From NCBI GenBank assembly GCA_015179125.1, contig WHVA01000241.1, positions 1-64,000 on the forward strand: DNA of 64,000 bases, given 5' to 3'. Every line of letters begins with the position of its first letter. The stretch's first letter is position 1. Of this stretch, positions 11,437 to 22,518 are shown in pieces. The position numbers were made by a program, and so were the translations under genes. Source of the stretch: Gautieria morchelliformis (taxonomy: Eukaryota; Basidiomycota; Agaricomycetes; Gomphales; Gomphaceae). The notes beneath the pieces are model-generated. The model was not told the DNA's origin, searched no databases, and saw only the letters and a list, made by a program, of their open reading frames with translations.

Positions 11437-12459
11437 TGTCAAGATTGGTTTTTAGGCGTTAATATCGTGTATTAGTGAACACAGCAAATGCCCGAATAAC
11501 TTGTGCGAATAGGTATGCTGTTCGGCGAATAGAGTGAACCAATAAATGTTCAAAAGATAAGAGGGCTGCCCGATCAGGGCTTGCCCTATCTACAGTCATA
11601 GCAAAATAGCCCGTGGCACTTGATGATGTAACATGCAAGGTGTCCTGGAAAGGTTGTTTAAGTAGCAACAATCCTTTCGCCGGCGAAGGTGCACCTTCGG
11701 AGCCCTTCACTGACAGCGCAGATAATAGTTTGAAGGCTAAGGTAACAAAGATGAAGTATGAAAACTCACCAGTGATGCCTAAGCCTTCCTCTGGTCGAAG
11801 ATTGAAATCTACAGGAGAGGGCTCAAGACGATAGCCACAGCGAGGTCAAGTTTTGCACAAGATAGACATATGATAATTGAACTGGGGAATATACATGCGA
11901 CTGTAGACTACTTATATCGAATGCTCATACGATGCTAGGAATAGGAAAGAGGCCATCTGCAGTCAGGGTTGGATAGGGGTGCACAGTGATGATACAAATA
12001 GATGAAACACAGATACAATAGAATGAAAGAGGGGTGCAAACATGAAATGACAGGGAGGTAAGGGGATGAAGGTACTTATGTACAAAAAACGCCTTGGGAC
12101 CTGCATATATGCCACCCTGCATGGACTCTTTGTCTACTGGGTTGATCCCACACGACTATGGGTAGGACGTCCGCGAATGCACTCCGGCCATATGAACACC
12201 CAAAGGGGTTGGATCGGAAGATGATTGGGCCAGTGATGAACCATCGTGCGAGTAGAGGATGTCGATCGTGTTTGATGGCATGCCTGCTGGCGAATGATGG
12301 AGCAGCGAATGGTCATTTGGCAAATGGGGTGAAGAGCAAATGGGGCGAACATAGAGGAGGAGTGGTCGAAGGGTAGGGCGAACTCAAGCAAAGATGCAGG
12401 GGGAGCGATGAGGGGGAAAGTAGAGGCAGCGAGGTAAGGGAAATAGACGGGTCATGACA
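11437..12459 (-). repeat. Solo LTR, family S, copy 1 (TSD CCGTC)
   Basis: A 1,023-bp LTR with TGTCA...TGACA ends. The same 5 bp, CCGTC, lies directly outside both ends (11432-11436 and 12460-12464), which proves insertion as a unit. It is inverted relative to a clear second copy at 22914-23941. Only one LTR remains, so the internal region was lost by LTR-LTR recombination. It landed in the integrase region of Gypsy relic 2 and is therefore younger than that relic. Open frames inside it are shared by both copies but look incidental. Confidence 0.92.
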
Positions 12460-12907
12460 CCGTCCTCGGTGTTAGGGATCGTCCACAAAGTAGCTACCTA
12501 TTTATGAACATTTACTAGGTAGTTGATTAGTTTCAAATGTCCTCAAGAAAGGTTGTATTAATATTTCTATGCTACACTCACATTGGGTCCACAAGATACA
12601 ACAATCTCTTATAGTTTAGCTAAGAAACCCCCACGGTTGTTGGGTGCATTTATGCTCCTGCACCAAAATCAAGCATAATGTATTCGATTTTCTTCTTCTC
12701 ACATTGTTCTTGTACCATGCATTCACTGCTCTGATTATCTTCGAAATTTTCCAGTCACTCCCTCCTCTCCATTTCATTTTGTTATCTCTATTTTCACAAG
12801 CGGCTGCACCCAGCGGAGTTTGAAATGACTTCACGCGCAGCTCTTGAGCGCTAAAGGGCCGGGTACACGTATATGCCTTCTGAGACAGGATAGTGCTCCT
12901 CTCTCAG

Positions 12908-13050
12908 TGACAATAAATTCACTGAGAGAGGCGAGTAGGGTTCTTTATATTTTCATAGCAACTGAAAATCATGTAGTGCATTTGATTCTAGGTATTGTAT
13001 TAATAACAGTGACAATAAATTCACTGAGAGAGTGCATTTGATTCTAGCTT
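12908..13050. repeat. Short direct repeats
   Basis: CAGTGACAATAAATTCACTG with the following AGAGAG occurs at about 12908 and again at about 13008, and AGTGCATTTGATTCTAG at about 12976 and 13032. CAGTGAATT-type ends pair with CACTG within the unit, so each can form a small hairpin. No gene is near. Confidence 0.6.
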
Positions 13051-13103
13051 TCTAAGAACTCTACCGAACCTTCCCTGCCATAACCCCGAGTTGCTAACAA
13101 CGG

Positions 13104-13277
13104 TCACATGACTATCACATGACCTCAAAAACAGCTCAAAGTCACCTGATCATCCACAGTCACCTGACAATCACCTGACCTCAAAGTCACTTGATTATCT
13201 ATGGTCACCTGACAGTCACATGACCTCAATCCAGCTTGAAGTCACATGACTTTCCTTATCACATGATAATCACATGA
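13104..13277. repeat. Array of TCACATGA / TCACCTGA E-box-like 8-mers
   Basis: Ten copies of CACATGA or CACCTGA (E-box CANNTG cores) occur within about 175 bp at irregular spacing. The array lies upstream of a TATAAATA element near 13478 in a region without coding potential. It may be the enhancer part of an LTR or a dense transcription-factor site array. Confidence 0.5.
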
Positions 13278-14336
13278 GCGTGGAGTTTCTTACATACTCT
13301 TAGCTTTACTGTCACAGAGCTGTGACTTTAACCCAATATAGCAATAGAACCTTCCACAGCCTTCCAATAGTTTCCAAACCTTTCCTGAAGCTTCTCTAAG
13401 CTTCCACAAGGTTCTTCACAGTAGTAGAAGCCTCTACAAGGTTCCTAGCAGTAGTTACATAAGCTAGATAGATGCAGTATAAATATCCTGCAGTTTTAGC
13501 AGTGAAGCAATCAATCATCTTTCACCCAAACCACTCATACCTTGAGTAACTGAAGTGTAACTTCAACACAGCCTTGTACCAAGTACTGGCTCACTGACTT
13601 GGCTACAGTCTAAGATTGCAGCAACTCTGATTGGCTCTGAGAAGTACAAGAGTGCTCTATTTTAATTGCAGCAGGCTCTGAATAATCGCGTGCGAACAGC
13701 AACATTACTAAGAGTAACTGATTAGTAATCCTGTACCGTTAGACGCCACTCTGAGCAGTGATCTAATAGACTTGGTTATTAGTTATTCAATTCACGCAAT
13801 AGATTATTAACTTAACTCTGAGTTAAGTGGGTTAATAGCCTTTTGAGTAATTGATCTTTCTTGATCAATCAACACACTGCAGCTATTAACCTAACTCAGG
13901 GTAAGTGAGTTAATATCCTACGTTTGTTGAGTTGGAAAACCAGAAAATCCACAAGAATAGTGACATACTTGAACTGAGGAAGAGTTCAAGCGCAGAACTA
14001 TCTTTTCACGTCTTGGGGATTATTGTTGTCTTTAATTCACTCAACCCGCGGTCCTAAGACTCTAGGCTTAAAGTATCTGGACCCTTGGACGCCTATAAAC
14101 ATTCTTTGACCTCACAAAGTATTGCACAATCTAAGAACTACACGTGTTCAGTTAAATCTCTATTGCTACACTTCCTGTACCAATACTGATTCTGATTGTT
14201 CACCGGAGTATAATTTCTTAATTGGGTTCTCCGTTAAATAGTTTTGAAGCTTGCGTGTGCTTGTAAAGTCAAACCTCTGATTGAACTTTAGAATTGTGTT
14301 TAACACCACAGTTTTACGTTTAGTTCAACGGGTTCC
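13278..14336. other. AT-rich non-coding stretch with TATA, possible LTR
   Basis: No coding frame. It contains TATAAATA near 13478 and short inverted motifs (TAACTCAGAGTTA, TAACCTAACTCAGGG). It replaces the 3' end of Gypsy relic 3 at about 14337, immediately after the LHPV motif, so one edge is a breakpoint. I found no matching target duplication. Confidence 0.35.
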
Positions 14337-15453
14337 AAAACAAACAGGGTGGAGGCGACTTAGAGACCTCGGGAGGCAGAGACGGTAGGCTTGTGACCCA
14401 ACTTGGCATTCAACAATGTAGGGGCCAAGTCGCCGATGAGCTAGCTTTTTCGAAGGACGGGTGGTGTGTATATCGCTTGCATCGAGGTAAACCTTGTCAC
14501 CCAGAGAAAATGTAGGTGCTGGTTCACGTCGGCGATTATAGTATGTCGCCATGTCCTCCTTCAACTTGGCCAGTGCCGACTTCGCTTCTGACAGTGACTC
14601 CTCCATGCGTTCCTTGAATTCATTGACAGACTCAAGGTTCAATGGGGGTTGATGTGGTTCGAAGCCCATTCGTGGGTGCCGCCCAGTGTCCAGCATGAAG
14701 GGCGATTGACGAGTGGAAGCATGCACATGGTTGTTGTACTGGAACTCAGCCATGGGCAAGAGGTCATCCCAGTCGTCTTGTCGCTCATTGACAAAGAGTC
14801 GAAGGTACTGCTCTAGCTCTTGATTGAGTCGCTCCGTCTGCCCGTCAGTCTGCGGGTGGTACGCTGTGGAGGCTGCAATGTGAATTCCCAGCAGGCGATA
14901 AAGCTCGCGAGTGAATTCGCACACGAACTGGACCCCACGATCTGACACCACTGTTCGCGGGAGGCCATGCAGCTTCCAGACATGGTGCAGGAAAAGTCGC
15001 GCTGCTCCGGCTGCAGTGATCGTGGTGTTGGTGGGGATGAAGTGTGCCCGCTTGGAGACCGAGTCCACTACATTCATCACAGCATTATAGCCATGTGCGT
15101 CAGGCAGTTCCACAATGAAGTCAACACTGATCATATCATGTCCCAGCGAGGTTCAGGGACAGGGAGTGGATGGAGTTCACCAAGGGGTGGCTGCCTTCAT
15201 GCCTTTGTTCGCAGGCATAAATCGCACGTCTTGGAGTACTCGCCAATATACCGCAACATGTGGGGCCACCAGTAATTTCGTGAGACAAGTTCAAGGGTCT
15301 TCCATCGCCCAGGATGACCAGCGACCCGTGAATCATGGTGCTGGGCGACAATTCGTCGCCTGAGGTCCTGGACATCTGGAACGTAAACTTTACCTCGGAA
15401 TGTGAGCAGCCCATCCATCTCAGCCCACTCTGCAGACACCAGCGATCTCCCAC
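14325..15453 (-). pseudogene. Gypsy relic 3 integrase, frameshifted
   Basis: The zinc-binding HHCC segment (QHHDSRVAGHPG ... CDLCLRTKA) is followed by a TGA at 15197-15199, a linker (RQPPLGELHPLPVPEPRWD) and the catalytic core with D in SVDFIVELP, D in VVSDRGVQF and E in QTERLNQELEQYL. Between linker and core the bases ATGAT are duplicated (near 15134-15145), shifting the frame by two. The core itself is open and all three catalytic residues are kept, so inactivation is due to the upstream lesions and the missing 3' end. Confidence 0.9.
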
Positions 15454-15522
15454 CAGACTCTCACAGCTTCTTTACCGCCCCTGCGACCTCGTCCTCCAGT
15501 GACCCATCACCAAATGCCTTCT

Positions 15523-17703
15523 TCACGTCGTGAACAATCCCACGTTCTTCCCCGCCAGGGTGAGCCCCTCCAGGGCGCAAACAATGAACAGCTCTGGGCG
15601 TAGGAGTGTCAAATCGTTGTTGTCACCTGATCCTGACCCATGGTCTGAGCGCCGCGACAGTGCATCTGACTTGCCCATTGTGACACCAGGCCGATGGTGA
15701 AGCTCGAAATCGAAACGCGACAAGTAGAGAGACCACCTAGCCTGCCTGCGATTAAGCTTCTTTGCAGTGCGAAAATACTCCAGGTTCTTGTGGTCTGTCC
15801 AGATCTCAATGCGATGCTTAGTGCCTTCAAGGAAATGTCGCCATTCCTCTAAGGCGCGAATAATAGCCAGCATCTCCTTGTCATGAATCTCATAATTTTG
15901 CTCCACAGGAGTGAGACTCTTTGAGTAAAATGCAATGGGATGCCATTTGTCGTCATCTGGAGATCTCTGGGACAGGACTGCACCAGTGGCAACATCTGAA
16001 CTGTCAGCCTCCACCCAGTATGGTTGATTGTCATCTGCAAAGTGCAGGATCGGCGTTGATGTGAATCGCAGCTTCAGCCCATCAAATGCCTGCTGTTCGT
16101 GATCACCCCATGACCATTGTACATCCTTCTTGGTGAGCTCGAACAGGGGTCGCGCATGATGTGAGAAGCCCTCGACAAACCGGCGATAAAAGTTGGCAAA
16201 TCCCAGGAAGGCCTGCACCTCCTTGCGGTTTGCTGGGGTTGGCCAGTCCATGACACCTGCGACCTTGATGGGGTCCATCTCCACCTTGCCATGTGACACA
16301 ATGAGCCCAAGGTACTCAATCTTTGTTCTCTCAAATTCGCATTTCTCAGGGCGAAGATAGAGCTTGTGCTGCCATAGGTGCTCAAGGACTATTTGCAGAA
16401 GTCGGCGATGCTCCTGAAGGGTGTCGGTGAAGATCAGGATGTCGTCCAGGTACACACACGCATGCCCTTCCATGATGAGGTCTTGGAAGATGTCATTCAT
16501 CATGGTCTGGAATGTCACAGGGCTGTTTGTGAGTCCAAAGAACATGACGAGGGGTTCAAAGAGGCCGCGATTAGTGTGGAATGCAGCCTTCCACTCATTG
16601 CCATCCTTTATTTGCACATTATTAAAGCCCCATCGTACATCTAGCTTGGTGAAGTATTTCACTCCATGAAGCTGCACAATGAGCTCAGAAATGATGGGAA
16701 GGGGGTAGCGGTTCTTCACTGTCATGGCATTGAGCACGCGATAATCCTGGACCAGGCACAGCGATCCATCCTTCTTCTTGATGAAGAACACTGGGCTGTC
16801 CATAGGCGATTTCGAGGGGCAAATGCGGCCAGTGCGCAGGTTCTCCTGCAGGAATTCATCCAGCTGCAACTGTTCACTGGGGGCAAGTGGGTAAACCTTG
16901 CATGCAGATGGCTTGGCCCCTGGCTCGAGCTCAATTGTGTGGTCCCATGTCCTGCATTCAGGAAATGAATCAAAGGACTCTTTAGCAAAGACATCCTCAA
17001 AGTCACGGAGGTAAGGAGGGATGAGTTCCTTTTCCGCTGGGGGTACACTGCGAAGGGCCTTCTCAGCTAGCTGCTGTGAAGTGGTTGTGGTGGCTGCGAT
17101 AATGGGTACAGGTACATTGGGCATGGACACAGTCGCAAACAGGCGGTCACCTGGCTCCAGAAGGGGCTCAACATCACCTGGCTCATCTCCTTCTGTGTCG
17201 CCCTCTTCCTCTTCCACCATCTGAGGCAGGGGGCCCATGCGGCACACACATATCCTTGCCTCCTCTGTCCGCTCTTCCCGCAATGTTGCTCTGCAGGTGT
17301 GGCACTGCGCAGGGCATCTATCCAGTGTTACCTCCTGCGTTCTCCAGTTAACCTCCGGGTTGTGCTCCCGGAGCCATGGGTAGCCAAGGATCATCTTGTG
17401 CTTCCCAAGGTTCGTAACGGCAAAGACAGCATGTTCAGAGTGGTCACGGAATCGCAGGATGACATCAACAACGTTGCTAATTGCTCCACCCTCGTTGGGA
17501 GTGCCATCAACATTGTACACAGGGGCAGGGCGTGTGAGTGATCGCATGGTTAACTTCTCAGCGGCGACAAATTCGCTGTCAATGAACAACCCAGTCGCAC
17601 CACTGTCAAGGAGTGCAGTCACCCCTTTGACTTCAGCAGTGTCTGTTGTCTGGATCTCTACCTTGAGGTTCAGTGAATTTGGAGAGGGGACGGATGCAAC
17701 CAC
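15523..17703 (-). pseudogene. Gypsy relic 3 protease-RT-RNase H polyprotein
   Basis: About 725 codons open on the minus strand. Retropepsin active site LLDSGATG lies near residue 32. The reverse transcriptase palm follows with the fingers block, FFIKKKDGSL and the catalytic YLDDILIF. The RNase H part has the ADSSD and WTDHKNLEYF blocks. The frame is lost near 15540 at a GGGG run just before the integrase linker. The lead of this polyprotein can be followed back to about 17890 in the same frame without an ATG, consistent with expression by frameshift from gag. Confidence 0.92.
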
Positions 17704-17894
17704 GAAGTGCTTGGGAAGGGCTCACTCCCAATGTTTCAATCGTGGTGAAGGACTTTTCGGAATGTTGGCGGTTGATGTGTCTTTATCACTTGCTGTGTGC
17801 GACCCAGTTTCTGACACAGGGATTGTATCTTCAGTATATGGGGCTATTGACAGAGCGGCAAAGCGATTGGACAGGGGCAGTGAGGGCACATCTC

Positions 17895-19011
17895 TCACTC
17901 GCTGTGTGACACAAAATACTCAGCATCATCCTTCTCGACCTCTTCCTCAGCGACATCTCGCACATCCGCAGCAACCATCCAGTGCTCCAGCAGCTCCTTG
18001 CGTTCATCAGCTGTCATGTAGCGGACATCGTAGGCCTGCGGGCATTCTCGCGCAAAGTGTCCAACCTTTCCGCAGCGCCAACAGGTGAGTGGCTGTGGGA
18101 ATAGCTTCTTCGCAGCATCCATGTCCATCGGAGCAGGGCCAGAGGCATTTGGAAGGGGCGTGGGCACTGGCATTATTGCTGGCCTCAAAGAGAGCTGACT
18201 GGTGAACCTGGTGTGTGATTCACCTGCCTTGCAAAAAACTGGCGGTGGGGGAGGGCCGCTGTTTGTCACCCTAGGTCCCTGGAACACTTCGTTGGCTGCA
18301 CGCGTGAGTGCAACTGTTCTCGCCACCCCATACCATGCAGAAGGGTCATCGTCCTTTGGCCTGCCATCCAACATCAATGCGATGCGACTCTGGATTGCAG
18401 GTTCGAGACCTCGGCGGAACTTCATCACAATTGATCGCCCATCTGTGTATTCGGCCTTCTCAACCAGCTCTTCGAACCCATCAATGTATTCATCAACTGA
18501 ACGCTTGCCCTGGTGGTACTGGCGCGATTCCAGTTGGTTCATTGCATCGGTGGCCTCGTGTAGGGGGTTAAAACTGCTGGCGAAATGCTTCAACAAAATC
18601 CTTCCAGGTCGTGTAGAGTGGCATGCCATGCTTTGCTTCGTGAGTGAATGCGCGAGTGGCAAAAGTCGCAGCCCTGCCTGTTTTCATGAAGGACATCGCC
18701 CAAAGGATCTGCGACTGCTCGTCTGCGAAGTCACTCGCACACACGCCCAGGTAGAGGCTGCACGACTGGATGAAGTTGCGACCATTCGCACGATCCCCAT
18801 CATATTCAGAGGGCTTTGCTGGCTCAGCTGTTCGCTTTGAGGAGGCGCGAACGCAACCAGGGAGTCCAGCCATCAGCCCAGTGGTCGTAGCCTGCAGGGT
18901 GTTCAACCTTGTCTCCAGATCTTGTTTTTCCTGCCTCTCCCTCATCATCAACTCTTGCTCTATCGCCGCCAAGTGGTCCAAAACTTCAGCAGCAGATGGC
19001 AAGTCGTCCAT
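17895..19011 (-). pseudogene. Gypsy relic 3 gag with 1-bp insertion
   Basis: Begins MDDLPSAAEVLDHLAAIEQ with a coiled coil and an Arg-rich linker, then a capsid core (PSEYDGDRANGRNF ... WAMSFMKTGRAATF ... TWKDFVEAFRQQF). One extra T in the run at 18571-18574 shifts the frame there. The remainder (NPLHEATDAMNQLESRQ onward) is open to the CCHC knuckle CWRCGKVGHFARECP and the stop at 17895-17897. With the extra T ignored, gag would be about 370 residues. Confidence 0.88.
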
Positions 19012-19101
19012 GGTAAGTGTTAGAGGGTGTGAGGGTATGAGAAAGGATTGCTAAAATCGCTGCTTTCGAAGGGTGTTCAATTTGAAGTCAGGCGATTTCG
19101 C

Positions 19102-19468
19102 AACCGGTGCTCTGGAGAGAGTTTTCTACTATAAGGGCAACCTAGGCAGACGCTCTACACTCAAGCGGCGAACTGGCAAAGGGGGATCCAAAGAGAAAAC
19201 TCTAAGGAACCCCTTCGCCACCTAACTACGACTATAAGCAAACTCGGGCATGCTAGCCCGATCACCGAATGCCCGAGTTACATAAGCAATCACGCCAGCG
19301 ATAATAGGGCTGGACAGATAAGGAAGGAATGATGTCGGAAGGGGCCGGAACAGGAAGGGAAATAAACAGAACACAAGACAGAAGGATGCGAAAGGCTAGG
19401 AGAAGCTCAGGGGCCACCAACAACACAGTGCGATAATGCACGGTGTGTGATTGGTGTTCCCCTGACAG
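19102..19468 (-). repeat. Possible 5' LTR of Gypsy relic 3
   Basis: Complement begins TGTCAGGGGAACACC (end at 19468) and could end ...CCAGAGCA near 19102, in front of gag relic 3. With the partner LTR missing, neither the limits nor the identity can be verified. Confidence 0.35.
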
Positions 19469-19558
19469 GCACCATGTCAAAGATCGTGACAGTCCACAGC
19501 TAGTAAACGCGGTCACGACGCAGAAGACCTGCGACAAGAGGAACTGGACAGGCAGTGA

Positions 19559-22508
19559 ATGCTGCCGCCAGCCGTCCCGGTCGAACAGGACGTGCGGTTC
19601 AGAAATGAACCCCAAGGGAAACCAGCTGCCCCAACGGACAGCCGCAAGATGATCCAACAGATCATCAGAGAGCAGGTCGCCTCAGAGCCTGACTCTGAAG
19701 CGACAACAGAGAGCCTAGAGCTCGAAGTCGCACACTGGCAGCGTAAAGAGGCTGCAGCCGCACGCCGCCATATGCGGGCCCTTGAGCTGCTAACGAAGAA
19801 CGCTCAGAAAGCGGTGGCCCAAAGCCACGCCGCTCAGCAGCCTGACGAACAGCTCACGTGAGCCGTGCAGGACGCATGACAAGCATGCGCAGCCTACAAC
19901 AGCAGGCTGCAGATCTGCAATGCAGGACTGACCGGGGACACCAGACACAAGACGCCCCTGGACTCGAGAGCACAAAATGCTCCCGATCCCGAACCCGACC
20001 CGGGCACGGGGCCCATCAGGGCATACAACAGCCTGCCCCACGTGGCATCACAGCCACGCGAACAATCCATGGCCCCAACAGAGGGCCAGGGCATACCGGA
20101 TCAGGCTGATGTCATACCGCTGGAGCCGTACAACGGGATCACATGGATGATCCACGTGGCGTTGGCAGATGCCGCAGACACAGACCTGGAGAAGTCTGTG
20201 CTTGCAAAAGCCGGCGTGAAGCTGGCTCACCCCGAGCCATACGCCGGGGGATCTGACCCCGAAGAGTTTGAAATCTTCGTCACAGCCATCTTAAGATGGC
20301 TGAAAATGAACTGCCTCCTAGGGCCAACCAGCATAGACATGCAGGTCGGCTACGTGGGCACTCACCTGACCGGCAAAGCCCAGGCAAGGCCTTCAAAAAA
20401 AGTTCCTGCACACACTGACGTACCACCACGCATCGAATAAATTCGACGCGGTCATGCAGGGCACGAAGACCGTTCAGAAGATGCTGAACGAGCTCACGAA
20501 ATACATGGCGCATATGATACAGCCGCCAGACGACTACATGTTCCTGAGACAGTTCATGTCGGCGCTGCACAAGACGCTGCACAACGAGGTCCTCAAAAAG
20601 GGCTACAACGCCGAGAGCAGCTCAATAGAGCAACTCTTCGAGACGGCCCGAATGATAGAGGAGGCATCCCAATACAATATGGGGATGCGCCGTGCAAAAA
20701 GCGCAGCGGCAACAGCAAGCACTTCCCGGCTTACAGGGAGCAAGCCGGTGACACAAACGGGCCTGACCAGGCCTAGCCTGTTCTCGAGGAGTGGAGCGTT
20801 GTAGCAACCGCCGCCCCCATGCCCAGCGCAAGCTGGACGCCCGCCTGAAGCTAAACAGCCTCAAGCGTCAGGGTCGTCCCCGCGACCTGCCCCACCAACG
20901 AAAGCATTGGGCTGGCCTAATGATCGGCCCAGCGGCAGCCAAAGCAGTGCCACGTGCTTTGAATGTGGCCAACCTGGCCACAAGAAGGCAGAGTGCCCCT
21001 GGCTTAGGTCCGGTATCAGGACAGCGGCCACGAGGCACGACGATGTGACCAAGGATCCGGAGACGGACCTTGGTCAAAGTTCTCTTCATCAGATTGATGA
21101 AGAGGGGAGGGTGATCCCCAACCCAACGAATCTCCGGACAATGGAGATGCACCTGCTGAAGAGTGGGATCCCGAACTGTCCCAGTACTACGAATGGGACG
21201 AAGAGGCGGAAGACACCGCCTACAGGTCCAGCGCAATCAGATTCACGTCAGAAGACAACACCGCCACGAAAGTTATGGCGGCACGCACATTGGTCATGCC
21301 AGACAAGGCGGCCGAGCCGGTGTATCACCACCGAAGCAAGCATAGGACACAGCCAATGCGCCCGTGCAGTGAAAACCATACCCTCTTGGGGTACTGGTAA
21401 ATAAATGGCATAAAAGCCCACTGCCTGCTGGATAGCGGCAGCGAAGGGGTATTACTATCCCCTGAATTCACGCGAGCTACAGGGGTGAAGACATTCGCCC
21501 TGGAGCAGCCAATTGCACTGCAGCTAGCCTGCATAGGCAGCTGTTCCATGATCAATTATGGAAAGAACACGACCATTAAATTTGGTTGTGAAACATACCA
21601 CGAATATTTCAACGTAGCGAATATTGAATATTACGATGCAATCTTAGGGACACCATTCCTAAGGAGATTTGGCATCACCCTGGACTTCTCAAACGCAGGG
21701 ACGATCCGCAAGGGGAATGAAATAATGCCCATGGGCAAGGTCTCGTTCGATGATGATGAATCGACGAACGAGGGGAAGGGCAAGGGGCCAAGGGTGAGCA
21801 GGGTCACCCCGGCGCTGAAGCCAAACATGGCTCATTGAGGCCAGGAGGACAAGTCCCATAACGACTCGTCCTCGAGCTCACCCTACAATCGTAGGGAGAG
21901 GCGCTCTCACCTGACGGTGAAAGTGATGGGAAAAAGAAAAGTGGTTACGCGCGCCGCAGGACCTAATAGACACATACAGCACCTAATGGCTTCTAAGCCA
22001 ACCACCACTGTCATCCTCACGGATGACGACATCCCTTGCCTCCGTGAGCAATGGATGGAAAGGATCACTGACCTAGTCAGTGGGATTCCATTAGAGCTCC
22101 CGCCACTGCGGGAGATCAACCATGAGATCAATCTCATCGATCCCAATAAACACATGCGGTATCGACTACCGAAGTGCCCCGAACATTTCCGAGAGGAACT
22201 GTCGGCAAAGATAGAACACTACACCACTGCAAAGTGGTGGATTCCAGCAGTTGCACAGCAGGCCATACCCATGCTGTGTGTGCCAAAGAAGAATGGTACA
22301 CTACGGACCGTTTTCGATCTGTGCCAGCAGAACGAGAACATGGTGAAGGATGTTACGCCCTTCCCGGATCAGGATATCATCCGCAGTGACATGGCTTGCT
22401 GTTGATATCGCACAAAACTCGATATGTCCAAAGCATACGAGCAGATCCGGATTCATCCGGATCACGTAGCAAAGACCACCTTTGCCACAATCCTTGGCAC
22501 GTAGCTCA
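19559..22508 (+). pseudogene. Ty3/Gypsy relic 4: gag, protease, partial RT
   Basis: Plus-strand remnant of a different Gypsy lineage. A coiled-coil lead (ELEVAHWQRKEAAAARRHM) is broken by TGA at 19859-19861 and 19877-19879. The gag core (PEPYAGGSDPEEFEIFVTAILRW) is frameshifted and appears internally deleted near 20390-20450, then continues (TVQKMLNELTKYM ... EEASQYNMGMR) to a CCHC knuckle (CFECGQPGHKKAEC, near 20960). The protease has LLDSGSEG (near 21430) and ILGTPFLRRFG. The RT begins with MLCVPKKNGTLRTVFDLCQQN, is cut by TGA at 22403-22405, continues KLDMSKAYEQIRIHPDH and stops at a breakpoint near 22508 before the YxDD motif. Confidence 0.88.
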
Positions 22509-22518
22509 TTCTGCTCCC

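Larger units (their letters stand above)
14337..19011 (-). mobile_element. Ty3/Gypsy relic 3 (gag, protease, RT, RNase H, integrase)
   Basis: The fullest retrotransposon in the window. Minus-strand order is gag, protease, reverse transcriptase, RNase H, integrase. Its end is missing after the integrase C-terminal SLSRLHPV block, and the downstream LTR is gone. One-base or small indels near 18572, 15540 and 15140, and TGA codons at 15461-15463 and 15197-15199, make it inactive. Confidence 0.93.

Noticed and set aside
19559..22508. Relics 3 and 4 as one palindromic element
   Set aside because: They lie head-to-head but their gag and protease sequences belong to different Gypsy lineages.
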